From: Bradyrhizobium sp. CB1015
Lineage (GTDB): Bacteria > Pseudomonadota > Alphaproteobacteria > Rhizobiales > Xanthobacteraceae
DNA: 64,000 nucleotides
NCBI RefSeq assembly: GCF_025200925.1
Contig: NZ_CP104174.1
Coordinates: 2,170,001 to 2,234,000, forward strand
Reading direction: 5' to 3'
Below are positions 63,805-64,000 of this stretch, piece after piece; the first letter of the stretch is position 1; each line of letters begins with the position of its first letter. Made by a program: the position numbers and the translations under genes. Below the pieces are notes generated by a model. The model saw only the letters and a list, made by a program, of their open reading frames with translations. It had not been told where the DNA came from and ran no database searches.

Positions 63805-64000
63805 ATGGCGATCACGAAGGTGGGAGACGTGAGCGAAGAACGGCGCGGCCGCGGCCGGCCGCAGGTGCGGCCGGACGAGGAGACGCGCGCCGTCATCTTG
63901 GACGTGGCGCGGCAGCAATTCGCGACGAGCGGTTATGCCGCCACCAGCATGGAAAGCGTGGCGCGGCGCGCCGGCGTTTCCACCAAGACGCTGTACCGGC
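63805..64000 (+). CDS. TetR/AcrR-family transcriptional regulator (partial, N-terminus)
   Basis: The first 65 codons are inside the window. After a basic leader (SEERRGRGRPQVRPDEET) comes the TetR HTH: AVILDVARQQFATSGYAATS, then MESVARRAGVSTKTLYR, where the window ends. The start is the ATG at 63805; a GTG at 63829 is also possible. It probably represses the divergent emrAB pump through the operator at 63718. Confidence 0.88.
   Translation, partial: MAITKVGDVSEERRGRGRPQVRPDEETRAVILDVARQQFATSGYAATSMESVARRAGVSTKTLYR

Overview
This 64 kb window is GC-rich alphaproteobacterial chromosome, most likely Bradyrhizobium or a close relative. The evidence is the Caulobacter-type fliF-fliG-fliH-fliN-flbD order next to a SciP-family gene, a napEDABC operon behind a perfect FNR/FixK box, several sigma-EcfG-like promoters, a Rhodobacter/Bradyrhizobium-type PmtA, and many dispersed palindromic intergenic repeats of the kind common in Bradyrhizobium. 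No database search was possible; all names come from reading motifs and overall sequence.

Left part (1-26.5 kb), mostly intact metabolic and stress genes. A secreted protein (probably MsrA) runs off the left edge, followed by a RecD-like helicase and the periplasmic nitrate reductase operon napEDABC (minus strand). Next come a luciferase-like flavin monooxygenase and a four-gene membrane/stress operon (DUF3618, holin-like) behind an EcfG-type promoter. Beside it are GlsB/YeaQ-like and YidB-like genes, the latter with its own EcfG-type promoter. Then follow a DUF2269 plus NAD(P)-binding/DoxX-like pair, two LuxR-type regulators, an HExxH protein, a cytochrome P450, and a complete sulfonate utilisation operon (two tandem substrate-binding proteins, SsuD, SsuC, SsuB, flavin reductase). 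An M20 peptidase closes this part.

Middle (26.5-38.1 kb), core genome. It holds flagellar genes (fliF-G-H-N, flbD; fliK-flgD), a SciP/DUF1153 CtrA-inhibitor gene with CtrA-like boxes on both sides, mnmA, pmtA, a small secreted proline-rich protein and a tRNA-Met(CAT).

Right part (38.1-64 kb), an accessory island starting at the 3' end of the tRNA. It begins with a decapitated tyrosine integrase fused to a broken hsdR, and it is rich in scars: an aldehyde dehydrogenase/LysR deletion fusion, a truncated cydA, a frameshifted nitroreductase, and a remnant of a GlxA/AraC regulator. Among these lie apparently working cargo genes. One is a LysR-controlled cluster of an ABC-type binding protein, a nitroreductase and a 4-hydroxylaminobenzoate-lyase-like protein, which I read as a nitrobenzoate pathway. 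The other is a set of three paralogous small HD-domain proteins, embedded with a GlxA regulator, MFS pump, cupin, quinone oxidoreductase, DsrE and metallo-beta-lactamase-fold proteins. A 56-bp block is nearly identical in front of two of these units (54.3 and 59.3 kb), which suggests a shared operator or a duplicated module. The window ends with an EmrAB-type efflux pump and the start of a divergent TetR regulator, separated by a clear palindromic operator.
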